A stretch of 64,000 nt of DNA, from the NCBI GenBank assembly GCA_025331125.1, contig JAOALB010000005.1:1-64000 (forward strand), written 5' to 3'. The position numbers and the translations under genes were made by a program. Shown here in pieces: positions 12,100 through 23,721 of the stretch. The stretch comes from Mycogone perniciosa. Taxonomy: Eukaryota > Ascomycota > Sordariomycetes > Hypocreales > Hypocreaceae. The notes below the pieces were generated by a model. It ran no database searches, was not told the origin of the DNA, and worked only from the letters and a program-made list of their open reading frames with translations. Positions within the stretch are counted from its first letter, which is position 1. Each line of letters starts with the position of its first letter.

Positions 12100-13840
12100 T
12101 ACCCCCTAGTTAATAAAGCTATTTCTAGTGTTTTATTAACTGCTATCCTAGTTTATTTATAGTATTATAACTATTTAGCTGCGCTTTTAAAGCCTCTTTT
12201 ACTTAATTAAAAGCTCCTTTATTATAAATATATATTAATATTCTATTATTAAAAGTAAAAAGGATATAAACGCTATAGCTATTATTAATTTATAATAATA
12301 GGAAATTAAATAATAAAGCTCTTTAAGTAAACAAATTAATTTTAAATAGTTAAAATAGGTATATTAGCTATCCTTTAACTTTATTTTTTACTTTTTTTTT
12401 AATTATTAATATTATTATTATTATTAATAATAGCAGTATTAATAGTATTCATATAACTTTAATAAATATTATACTTTTTATATATTCCTTTTATAATATA
12501 CTTTTATTGACTGATAATAAAATTGCAAAATAAAAATACCTTTTTAGTTAAATATAGTTATAGTTGCCCTTTAAAGGTAGTTTATTATAATATTAATTAT
12601 CTTTAAGCAGTTATACTTAATACTGCTTTTATACTAGTTACTGCTTTTATACTGGCTCCTGCTTTAACTGGTATAGTTTCTGTTATTGCACTGGCTAGTT
12701 TAGTTGCTTAGCGTCTCTTTTATTTAAAGTTAAGGCTTACTAGGAATTGCAAGGAAGCCTTTATTAAACTGCGCGCTATAGTATCTTTATTAGCTCCTTC
12801 TTTTACTCCTATAACTTTTATTACTACTCATGCTTTTATTTTAGCCCCTGCCTTTATTATTACTACTGCTACTTGAATTACTGCTTTTATTACAGCTATT
12901 TTTATAATAGTTACTGCTTTTACTTTTACTTTTACTTTTACTACTGCCTTTACTACTATATTATTATCTTTTTTTTATAAAGGTTATTTAAAGTTAATAA
13001 TTACTAGTAAAAAGATTTTTTTTAATATATTATTATTACTTACTTTTAGCAGTATATTATTTATTTTAATAGTAATTATTAATATACTCTTTAATATATT
13101 TTAATAGTTGCTTTTATAGTTTATATTTTAGCTTTCTTAAATCTTATAATTAATATTAAAACTATTAAAAGCTATATTTTATTATTAAATTTAAATTATT
13201 TTATAACCTTTTTAAGATAGGTTTTATAAGAAAAGTATATCCTATACTTTTTATAGGTTTAAGTAATTTTAATATTTAAAAACTACTATATATCCCCTTT
13301 ACTATAAAGCTTATACTTTACTATAAAAGTATTTAATAGCCTAGTGTAAAAAGCTTTATTATTATAATTATATATAATTAAAATATTATTTATATAAAAT
13401 ATAATAAAAGTCTTGTAAATTTAATTATGAAAGAGGCAAAGCTCTTTAAAGTTTAAAATTAACCTTTATTCCTTTAAGGTTAAAGATAATTTATTAAACT
13501 ATAATTTTAGCGAGTCCTTTAGCTTATATAAAGCTTTAGCGAGCTTTAAATAGATATTTAATAGCTTAAAACCTTTAAAAAGCGTATATATACTTAATTT
13601 TAAGTTTTTATCCTTTAAAGCATTAAAAAGAATATCTATAATATTATACTATTTTAACTTAAAGTTAAATCTTACTGTTAAAGTAATAGATATATAAAAG
13701 AAATATACTGCTAATATAGCTATATATATACTTTTTATTATAAAGTATTCCTATAAGTCCCTTTAAACTATAAATCAAGCTTTATAGTATTTTAGGTTTC
13801 TATTTTAGTTAAATTTATATATAAAAACCTAATATATAAG
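11826..13840 (-). mobile_element. Copia-A: truncated Ty1/Copia element
   Basis: Starts with a 274-base 3' LTR (11826-12099) in minus orientation, followed by the reversed polypurine tract (CCCCC at 12102-12106), the Ala-rich 3' accessory region (about 12600-12970) and the reverse of the Copia RT/RNase H region (about 13100-13840). The rest, from mid-RT to the 5' LTR, is missing, because the 5' LTR of Copia-B begins at 13841. Sequence matches Copia-C (30203 onward) colinearly. All reading frames are destroyed by RIP-type stops. Confidence 0.75.
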
Positions 13841-14114
13841 TGTTAGGTTAGGTAAGCTAAAGACCTACTACTTACCAGCACTTATTAGCGCTAGGGAGCT
13901 TTTATTTGCTTATATAGCAGATACCAGCTAATATATATATTGCGTAAGCGATATATTAAACTATATAGGCGCTTATAATATATATATTCTACATTTTCCT
14001 TTATATTAGCTATATATATATATAGCGAGGCTATTACAGTATATTTATTATTAGAGTTAAGCTTTATTCCTATTTCTCTCTATACTTTATATAGCTATAC
14101 TGCGCTTTATAACA
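13841..14114 (+). repeat. 5' LTR of Copia-B
   Basis: 274 bases from TGTTAGGTTAGG to TATAACA, intact TG...CA ends. The internal region starts directly after it (GTTATAAGCCTAGGTAG), where the primer-binding site is expected; I could not match it to a particular tRNA. Confidence 0.85.
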
Positions 14115-16998
14115 GTTATAAGCCTAGGTAGTAATTATTGAAGTTACTAGAAACTTCCCTTAATCTTATATCTTTACCTTTACTTTTTGCCTTTACCTTT
14201 AAGCTTTCAAAGCTACCTTTTATAATAAATAACGCAAAAGATATTACTTTTATAAAGCTGCATTTAATAGTATAGTAAATTAAATAAAGTACTGTTTTAA
14301 ATAATTATATAACTACTGTAAAGATTTAAAATAAACTTAATTTTAATTTCTTTAATTAAAATCATAACTATTTCTTTACTTTAAAGCCACCTACTTTAGC
14401 TAAAATAAAAGAAACTACTTTAAAAGCATTTAAAAAAAAGGCTACTTTAATAAATATTTTTATTTATTATAATAGTTTACTTTATAAGTATTAATATATT
14501 ATTGCTTTATATAGTAAAAAAAGGAAGGCTAAGGCAGTAATCTTTAAATAGATATAAAAGATAATTAATACCAGCATTTATACTTTAATCTTTATAGACT
14601 TTAAAGCTATAATTTAAACTATAGCTTTAGCTTTTACTGCTATTAAAGCAGCTAATAAAAATAATAAAAATTTAAATATTAAGTTTACTATTTATTAGAT
14701 TATAAAGAAGCTTAAAGAATAATTAACTCTTTATAAGAATATAATATATAAAAAAGTATAGATTTTATATAAATGTATTTTATATAATATAAAGTATAAA
14801 AGTTTAAAGCTAAAAGTATAGTATATAAACTAGGCGTATATTTATATAAATATAGTAAAGTATAAGCTTTTTAAAGTTATAGGAATAGCTGCTTAAAGGG
14901 CTTTTTTAAAGGCTATTAAAGTATACTATACTTTAAACTTTACTTTATATTACCTATACTATAAAAACAGTTAAATTAAAAGCAGTAAAGCTATTAAGAT
15001 CTTCTCTTTTAATTAATGTAGTTAACTTTTTTTAAATAATATATAAAATATAAAGAATTATATTTATAGACTTTATATAATATTTAATAACTACTTAAAT
15101 AAAGCTATAGTAAATAATACTATATATTTAAAAGCTTTTACTAAAAAAGAATACCTATATAAATAAAAAAGGTATAATTAGCCTTTAAAGGACTATAGTA
15201 TACTATTTACTGCGCTTAAAGGAAAACCTAATAAAAAAGGGAAATATATCTTTAACCTGCAATAAGCTATAGAAATTTATATTTGCCTTTAAAAAGATAA
15301 ATAATATACACTCTGCAATAAACTTAACTAAAAGGGTATTAACTTTACAGCCTTAATTTAAAGAGATATAGTTTTAATTATTATAGCTACCTTAATCTCT
15401 TTATACTTAATTAATAAAGAAAATATAAGCCTTATAGTATATATAATAAATATATTAATATATATTAATATATAAAATATACTTTACTGCCTCTTTTAAA
15501 GTACTTTCTTTAATATTTATAGTACTATTTATTTAATAAATAGCAAAAATTACTTTATTTTTAGCTTTTTTATTTTAAATATAGAAAATAATTATATTAA
15601 AGCAAAAAGAGCTAAGTATCCTATAGCTAAAAAAAGACGCTGCTTATTAAAGGATATTCTTTATAATTTATATTAAAAGGCAGCGCATTTAGTAAAGCTT
15701 ATAGATATAGCTATAGTTAAAGGATTTTATGTTAATATTATATCTTTATTAAAGCTTTAAAAAGTAGGAATATAGCTTATAAGGTGCGATAATATACTTT
15801 GCATTAATACAGTAAATTTAAATACTATTATAAAAAAGGTAATATATAAGTATAATCTTTTATTTCTTTAATATAAACCTTTATTGCTTTATATTGCCTT
15901 TATCTTTAAGTATATTATTTTAAGCAGGATAACTGCTTTATTCCTTTTTTTTAATACAGACTATTATATTTATATAACAATAAAAAGAAAGAGAAGACTA
16001 ATATATAACCTATTAATACTATACAATAACTTAAAGAAGCTTTAACACCTATAATTAAAATATTTAAGCCTAAAAGCACTTAAAGTACTAGTAAAGAATA
16101 TAAAGAATATATATATTAAAAGAATTAACGGAATAGAGTGTAAAGCCTATACTTTTATATATATAAAATAGGTTATCTCTTACAGAATATTTAAAAGATA
16201 AGCTTTAAAACTAGTTTTTAAAGTATACTAGGATCTATAAAACTATCTTTACAGTTATAATAAAGATAACTGGCTTTTAATACTTAAAAGAAAATATACT
16301 TTATAATTATATATACGCCCTTGATTAAATAAAAAGCAGGATATTATTTTTAATACTCTCTTTAACTTTATAAGTATAGTAAAAATGCAATATAATATCT
16401 TAGTGTATTTTCTTAGGCAGGATAATAAAAAAGCTGTAATTATAGTTAAAGGCTTCATATATATTTAGATTTAAGTAAATATAAAAGGAATTATCTTAAA
16501 GCTTGCCCTTTCTTATATATATAAGCTAAATAGCGCCTTAAAGCGCGCAGGTTAAGAGATTATAAATAAATCGATAAGATATTTAAAGCTGTAAGCCTTT
16601 TAACCGATTTATAGCCTAATAGTATAAAAGATACAGTATATATTATTAATATAAGTTTTATATATAGCTTTAATATAATATTACCTATTAAAAAATTAAA
16701 CTAATAGTTCTGTAATTTCGCGCCCCTTTTAATAAAAGAGCTATCTGCAGACTTATAGCTAAATTAAAGTAAACTTTATATATATAGCTGCTATGCCTAT
16801 ATACTTAATAAAGACTATAAAGCTAACTGAAATAACAGAGAATTTAAAATAAAGCTTAAAGGCCTAATTAGATATTTTATTAAATATACTGCAAATAATA
16901 TATATTATATTTAATTACCCTGCCTAGTAAAGGTAATTATTATAAAGAATATATAATTTAATAAAATTAGCTTTTTTAATAGTAAAAAAGAAAGTGCA

Positions 16999-19341
16999 GA
17001 TAAGCTGTTTATAGTTAAGTTAAATAAACTATTTAATAAAATTAAAGAAAATAAACTAGAATTTAAACTCTTTTTAATATATATTCCTGCAATAAACGAT
17101 ACTTTTATAAATAATATAAAAAAAGAAAGTATACCTTTAAAGGTAAATATTATATAAAGTATTAAAATTAACTTAATAAATACTTTAAATAAACTACTAG
17201 CGCACTAAAAAAAACCTTTTAATCTTTAAATACTAAAGGCTACCTTAAAACAGTTAATCTTTATAAATAAAACTAGCGCGCTAACAGGAACTTTAAGCAA
17301 TACCTTTAAAAGTAATTTACCCCTCTTTAAAGAAAAAGAGCTAGTAAAAAAATAACCTTATATATTAAAGGTATACTATTTAATAAAAAAAGATAAACTA
17401 CTATAGCTAAAGGCAGACTAGTATATAAAAGACTTACCTACTTTTATATTAAAAGAGTAGATTTTAAAGGAAAAGCTAGCTAATAATTCTTTAAATAGTA
17501 AAGCAGTAGTTAATATTTATAAAAGTATAAAGCTTTAAAGGAAATAACCTGTAAAAAAGGTTAATAAATATCTTTTAATATATAAAACTAAAATATATAT
17601 TTTAAGTACTGCTTTAAAAGATAATAAACTTAATATATATTTAATAATTATAAAACTTTTTAATTTAATGCTATATTAACTACTGCTTAATTAATAAAAG
17701 CTAATAAGCAGTAAACTAAAAAGTATAGTAATAGTATTTACGATTTTAAATGCAGTAATAAATTAAAAAGCTTCCCTTTAAAAAAGTATTACTTTTAATA
17801 AATAAACTGTTTATTAAAAGGATTTAGCGAAACTGCTAAAAAACTAAAAGGAGCTTATAAAATACCTATTTAAAGCTAGGTTTAAATAAGCTGCGCGTAA
17901 TAAAATTAACTCTCTGCGCGCAAAAGGAACCTAGTAAAAGATACTATACTTAAAGGCAATAATAAAGCTATTACCTATATATTAGGTTTTTATATATAAG
18001 TTTAACTAGAATAGAAATTTAAAATACTATAAAGCTTAACTTATAGTTTAGGGGAATTTATAGGAACGCTTTATAATAGAGAGTATATATGCAATTATAC
18101 TAGCAGCGCGTTCTTTCTATATAGTTATTGCTTTAACAGTAAAATTTAACTTTAAGTTAAAGCAGTATAATATTAAAAACGCTTTTTTTAATGCTTTAAA
18201 GGATAAACATTCGAAACCAGTTATATATAAACTTTTTAAGGGTTTTAAGCTACTAAATATCTATTTAAAGCTCGCTAAAGCCTTATATAGGCTAAAAGAC
18301 TTACTAAAACTATATTTTAATAAATTATCCTTAACCTTAAAGAAATAAAAGTTAATCCTAAACTTTAAAAAGCCTTGCCTTTTCTATAATTAAACTTAAA
18401 AGATTTTTATTATATTTTATATAAATAATATTTTAATTATATATTATTATAATAATAAAGCTTTTTACACTAAGCTATTAAACGCTTTTAAAGTAAAGTA
18501 TAAGCTTTATAGTAAAGGGGATATATAGTAGTTTCTAGGTATTAAAATTACCTAAAACTATAAAGAGTATAGGATATACCTTTTCTATAAAACCTATTTT
18601 AAAAAGGTTGCGAAATAATTTAAGCTTAATAATAAAATATAGCTTCCTTTAGTTTTAATATTAGTTATAAAGCGTAGAAAAGCTATAATATAAGCTATAA
18701 AAGCAACTATTAAAATATATTAAGAAAAGGTAAGATTTATATTTTATATAGCTATTATAATAAAGCTAAATATAGTATATAATACTTTAACTTTATTATA
18801 GTTTTTAATTAACCTTAATAAAGAGTACTTTAAAGCAGTGAATTAGCTAATCTGCTATTTATATATATAACGCTTTTTAACGCTTTAATATAAAAGGCAA
18901 AGCGAAATATAAGTTTTAACTACTTTAAGTAATACTTCTTTTACTAATAATATAAATACCTAGAAATTATTTTAAAGGTATTTTATTATACTTTTTTTAA
19001 GCTTTATCCTATAAAATACTATATACTAAAGCAGTATTAATATATTTATAATTAAAATAAAGTTATTTACCTTTACTTAAATAATAAAAAAGGCAATATA
19101 TTTATATTACCTTTTTTAAAAAATAAAATTTAACTTTAACGTTAATTAAAATATTAACTGTAATAATTAACTAACTATATATTTTATAATTGAAGAAAGT
19201 ATATAAATTAATAGTTACTTATATTATATTAATATATAAAATATATAACTTTAATAGAAAAACTAAAAAGAATTATTTTTAGTCTTTTATCTCTCTATTA
19301 ACTTTATATTTATTAATAGGCTTATTAAAGCCTTTTTTTAA
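16999..19341 (+). repeat. first copy of 2.34-kb tandem duplication in Copia-B pol
   Basis: Positions in this copy match positions 2343 bases downstream along the whole unit (for example 17041 with 19384, and 18531 with 20874). It spans the integrase C-terminus, a complete RT (box with KNAFFNA near 18170-18200, FLGIKIT at 18530-18550) and RNase H to about 19340. The junction lies close to 19341. Confidence 0.85.
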
Positions 19342-21684
19342 GATAAATTGTCTATAATTAAGTTAAATAAACTGTTTAATAAAATTAAAGAAAATAAACT
19401 AGAATTTAAACTCTTTTGAATATATATTCCCGCAGTAAAGGATACCTTTATAGGTAATATAAAAAAAGAGAGTATACCTTTAAAGGTAGGAATTATATAG
19501 AGTATTAAAATTAGCTTAATAAATGCTTTAAGTAAACTATTAGCGCACCTAAAAAGACCTTTTGGTCTTTAAATACTAAAGGCTACCTTAAAACAGTTAA
19601 TCTCTATAAATAAAACCAGCGCGTTAACGGGAACCTTAGGCAATACTTTAAAGAGCGATTTACCCCTCTTTAAAGAAAAAGAGCTAGCAGAAGAACGGCC
19701 TTATATATTAAAGGTATATTACCTGATAAAAGAGGATAAACTGCTATAGCTAAAGGCAGACTAGTATATAAAAGACTCGTTTACTTTTATATTAAAAAAG
19801 TAGATTTTAAAGGAAAAGCTAGCTAGTAATTCTTTAAGCAGTAAAGTAGTAGCTAATATTTATAGGAGTATAAGACTTTAAGGGAAATAACCTGTAAGAA
19901 AGGTTAATAAATATCTCTTAGTATATAAAATTAAAACGCGCACTTTAAGCACTGCTTTAAAGGATAATAAGCCTAGTATATACTTAATAATTACAGGACT
20001 TTTTAATTTAACGCTATATCGACTACTGCTTAATTAATAAAAGCTAATAAGCAGTGAATTAAAGAGTATACTAACAGTATTTACTGTTTTTAATACAGTA
20101 ATAGATTAAAAAGCTTCCTTTTAGAAAAGTATTGCTCTTGATAAGTAAACCGTTTACTAAAAGGATTTAGCGAAACCGCTAAAAGACTAGAAAGAGTTTA
20201 TAAAATACTTATTTAAGGCTAGGTTTAAATAAGCTGCGCGTAATGAGATTAACTTTCTATACGCGAAAGGAACCTGGCAAAAGATACTATATTTAAAGGC
20301 GAAGATAAAGCTATTACCTATATATTAGGTTTTTATATATAAGTTTAACTAGAACGGAAATCTAAAATACTATAAAGCTTAATTTATAGTGTAAAGGGAT
20401 TTATAAAAATGCTTTATAATAGAGAGTATATATACAGCTACACTAGCAGCGCGTTTTTTCTATATATTTATTACTTTAACAGTAAAATTCGACTTTAAGT
20501 TAAAGCAGTATAATATTAAAAACGCTTTTCTTAATACTTTAAGGGATAAAAATTTAAAACTAGTTATATATAAGCTTCCTAAAGGTTTTAAACTATTAAA
20601 TATTTATTTAAAGCTCGCTAAAGCCTTATATAGGCTAAGGGACTTGCTAAAACTATAGTTTAATAAATTATCCTTAACCTTAAGGAAATAAAGGTTAATC
20701 TTAAGCTTTAAAGAGCCCTGCCTCTTTTATAACTAAACTTAAAAGATTTTCATTATATTTTATATAAATAATATTTTAATTGTATATTATTATAATAATA
20801 AAGCTTTTTATATTAAGCTATTAAATGCTTTTAAAGTAAATTATAAGCTTTATAGTAGAGGGGATATATAGTGGTTTTTAGGTATTAAGATTACCTGAAA
20901 CTGTAAAGAGTATAGGATATACCTTTCCTATAAGATTTATTTTAAAAAGGTTATAAAACGATTTAAACTTAATAATAGAATATAGCTTCTTGTAATTTTA
21001 ATATTAGTTATAAAGTTTAAGAAAGCTATAATATAAGCTATAAAAGCAACTATTAAAATATATTAGGAAAAGGTAGGATTTATACTTTATACAGCTATTA
21101 TAATAAGGCTAGATATAGTATATAGTGCCTTGGCTTTATTGCAGTTTTTAATTAACCTTAGTAAAGAGTACTTTAAAGCAGTTAACTAGCTAATCCGCTA
21201 TTTATATATATAGTGCTTTTTAGCTTTTTAATATAGAGGGCGAGGCGAAATATAGGTTTTAACTGCTTTAAGTAATACTTTTTTCATTAACGATATAGAT
21301 ACCCGGAGATTATTTTAAAGGTATTTTATTATACTCTTTTTAGGCTTTATTCTATAGAATACTATATGCTAAAGTATAGTTAGTATATCTATAATTAAAG
21401 CGGAGTTACTTGCCTTTACTTAAATAGTAAAAGAGGTAATAGGTTTATATTGCCTTTTCTAAAACATAAAATTTAATTTTAGCGTTAATTAGAATATTAA
21501 CTGTAATAATTAATTAACTATATATCTTATAATTAAAGAGAGTATGCGAATTAATATTTACCTGCATTATATCGATATATAAAATATATAGCTTTAGCAG
21601 GAATACTAGAAAAGATTGTTTTTAGTCTCCTATCTCTCTATTAACTTTATACCTATTAATAAGTTTACTAAAGCCTTTCCTTAA
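19342..21684 (+). repeat. second copy of 2.34-kb tandem duplication in Copia-B pol
   Basis: Same content as the first copy and somewhat less degraded (more C and G kept, for example at 19560-19700). It runs on into the single-copy end of pol near 21700. The differences between copies are mostly transitions, so the duplication existed before or during RIP. Confidence 0.85.
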
Positions 21685-21719
21685 CAGCGCTTTAAGCACT
21701 TTAAAGTACTATTGAATTT

Positions 21720-22633
21720 AATATATATACAGTTACTGGAATAGAATATATAAGAGTACAGGAAACCATTTAATTTTAGCTTAAAGGCTACTTACTATAA
21801 AGGGTATACTTTATTACTGTAATAACTAATTACCTAAAGCTTTCTACCCTTTACGCGCTTATACGTAAAGGGCATTATCGTTACGGCTACTTAAGGTAGC
21901 CGCCTTTTCAGTATAAACTGAATCCTCCTCTTTTAATAAGTTAAATTAAAGGCGCAACGCCTTTTTACATTAAATTACTATTTAATTGCATTAGCTTATA
22001 AGCGTATAAAGAAAGAATAGTATACTTACCTAGTTATTGTCTTTATTTACTGCTTAAAAAAGCCAGTATATAATTAGTATAAGCATTAAATAACTATAAA
22101 GTATATAATTAATTAGAATAATACAGTAAAAGTAAGGAAGAAATATATTAAAGAGTATATTAATGGTTATTACTAAAATAAGCAGTATACTACTAAAAGC
22201 AGGTAACAGTAATATATTAAAAGAAATCTCTTTTACCAGTAATTGCTGATTTTAAATAACCTTTATAAAGAGGGGATAACAGTATAGCAGTAAAGGCAGT
22301 TGCGGGAGTAGAGGTAAAAGCAGGGACTGCTGCAGGAGCAGCCGCAGCAGGAGCAGCAATTAAAGCAGCAGCAGCAATAACGGGGGCAGGGGCTAAAGCA
22401 GGAGTAGGAGCAGTAATAGGAGCTGTAGGAGCAGGAGGAGGGGCTGACAAAAACACTGCAGCGCGCAGCTCAGCGAGGGCTTCTTCGCGATTCCTAGCAA
22501 GCCTTAACTCGAGACGAGAGAGAGGCCGAGCAACCAGACTAGCCGGAGCAGGAGCTGGCGTAAGAGCAGTAGCTGGCGTAGGAGCAGTAAAAGGCGTAGC
22601 CGCTTAAGGACGACTAACGCTACAATAAGCCAT
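21720..22633 (-). pseudogene. accessory, apparently antisense ORF in the Copia 3' region
   Basis: On the minus strand an ATG at 22633 opens a frame with one early TAA (22604-22606, explainable as CAA to TAA by RIP) and then an Ala/Pro-rich protein to 22217. A possible helix with RLELRLARNREEALAELRA is followed by Ala/Pro repeats and SPLYKGYL. Beyond 22217 the same frame continues with only TAA/TAG stops to about 21720. The equivalent segment is present in Copia-A (about 12600-13000) and Copia-C (about 30940-31900). The sense strand is also fairly open over the Ala-rich part, so the coding strand is not certain. The Ala-rich part (22280-22620) is the most GC-rich stretch of the block. No function is recognised. 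Confidence 0.45.
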
Positions 22634-23103
22634 TTTTAAGGGGTAACCGCGACTATACTTAACTAAAGAGGTATTCTTATTCTGCAATTTTATTATTAGC
22701 TAATAAAAGTATATTATAAAAGGAATACGCGAAAAGTATAATATTTACCGGGGCTATATTAATACTGCTAATACTGCTATTATTAATAATAATAATAATA
22801 TTAATAATTAAAAAAGAAAAGTAAAGAATAGGGCTAAAGGATAGTTAATATACCTATTTTAGCTGTTTAAAATTAATTTACCTATTTAAAGAGCTTTATT
22901 ATTTAATTTCTTATTATTATAAATTAATAATAGCTATAGCGTTTATATCCCTTTTACCCTAATAATAGAATATTAATATATATTTACAATAAAGGAGTTT
23001 CTAATTAAGTAAAAGAGGCTTTAAAAGCGCGGCTAGATAGTTATAATACTATAAATAGACTGGGATAGCAGTTAATAAAGTATTAGGAATAGCTTTATTA
23101 ACT

Positions 23104-23110
23104 GGGGGGT
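23104..23110 (+). other. polypurine tract of Copia-B
   Basis: GGGGGGT one base before the 3' LTR start at 23112; the usual plus-strand priming site. The same tract is seen reversed beside the LTRs of Copia-A and Copia-C. Confidence 0.75.
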
Positions 23111-23111
23111 A

Positions 23112-23385
23112 TATTAGGTTAGGTAGGCTAAAGACTTACTATTTATTAGCGCTTATCAGCGCTAAAGAGCTTTTATCTGCTTATATAGCAGATATTAGCT
23201 GATATATATATTGCATAAGCGATATATTAAACTATATAGGCGCTTATAATGCATATATTCTATGTTTTCCTTTATATTAGCTATATGTATATATAGCGAG
23301 GCTATTACGGTATATTTATTACTAGAATTAAGCTTTATTCCCATTTCTCTCTATACTCCATATAGCTGTACCGCGCTCTGCGACA
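23112..23385 (+). repeat. 3' LTR of Copia-B
   Basis: 274 bases from TATTAGGTTAGG to TGCGACA, matching the 5' LTR at 13841-14114 with mainly C/T and G/A differences. Confidence 0.85.
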
Positions 23386-23559
23386 TTAAGTATATAAAAA
23401 ACCTTTAATAAACTTAAATAGTTTATTTTATAAAAGCCTATATTTACTATATTTAATTTAATTAAAGAAAAAAAGTTAAAATAAATACTTTTAACTTTAC
23501 TATAAAAGTTTAAGTTAATTAAAAAAATAAGAATAATAAATTATACTTTATTACCTTCT
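23386..23559. other. AT-rich remnant between Copia-B and Gypsy-1
   Basis: 174 bases of host sequence of the nested elements. Its continuation after removal of Gypsy-1 is 30164-30202. It is too degraded to assign to an element. Confidence 0.5.
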
Positions 23560-23721
23560 TGTTACAGCACTAAACCTGCCCTTTAATAACTTATTAGTAT
23601 TATATATATCCTTACATAATAGCTTAATCCTATACCTTTAAACTATATTCTTATAACTTCTTGCCTTATTTAAGGCATAATAAAGATATTACCTTAACCT
23701 ACTATTCCATATACCGTTATA
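23560..23721 (+). repeat. 5' LTR of Gypsy-1
   Basis: 162 bases from TGTTACAGCACTAAACC to GTTATA; matches the 3' LTR at equal length with transition differences. Confidence 0.85.

Larger units (their letters stand above)
13841..23385 (+). mobile_element. Copia-B: full-length Ty1/Copia element with internally duplicated pol
   Basis: Bounded by two 274-base LTRs with a GGGGGG polypurine tract just before the 3' LTR. On the plus strand, gag-like sequence lies at about 14390-15010, protease/integrase with the HLSLKALK zinc-binding neighbourhood at about 15580-16500, and RT/RNase H after that. The RT/RNase H part is present twice in tandem (16999-19341 and 19342-21684), which explains the length: 9545 bp against 7205 bp for Copia-C. 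A 1.4-kb region between pol and the 3' LTR carries an Ala-rich open frame. Flanks are ATAAG (13836-13840) and TTAAG (23386-23390), a 4/5 match that may be the target duplication. All frames are broken by TAA/TAG stops of the RIP type. Confidence 0.85.

Noticed and set aside
16255..16458. 67-aa minus-strand ORF in Copia-B
   Set aside because: Antisense to the integrase region; open only because the sequence is AT-rich.
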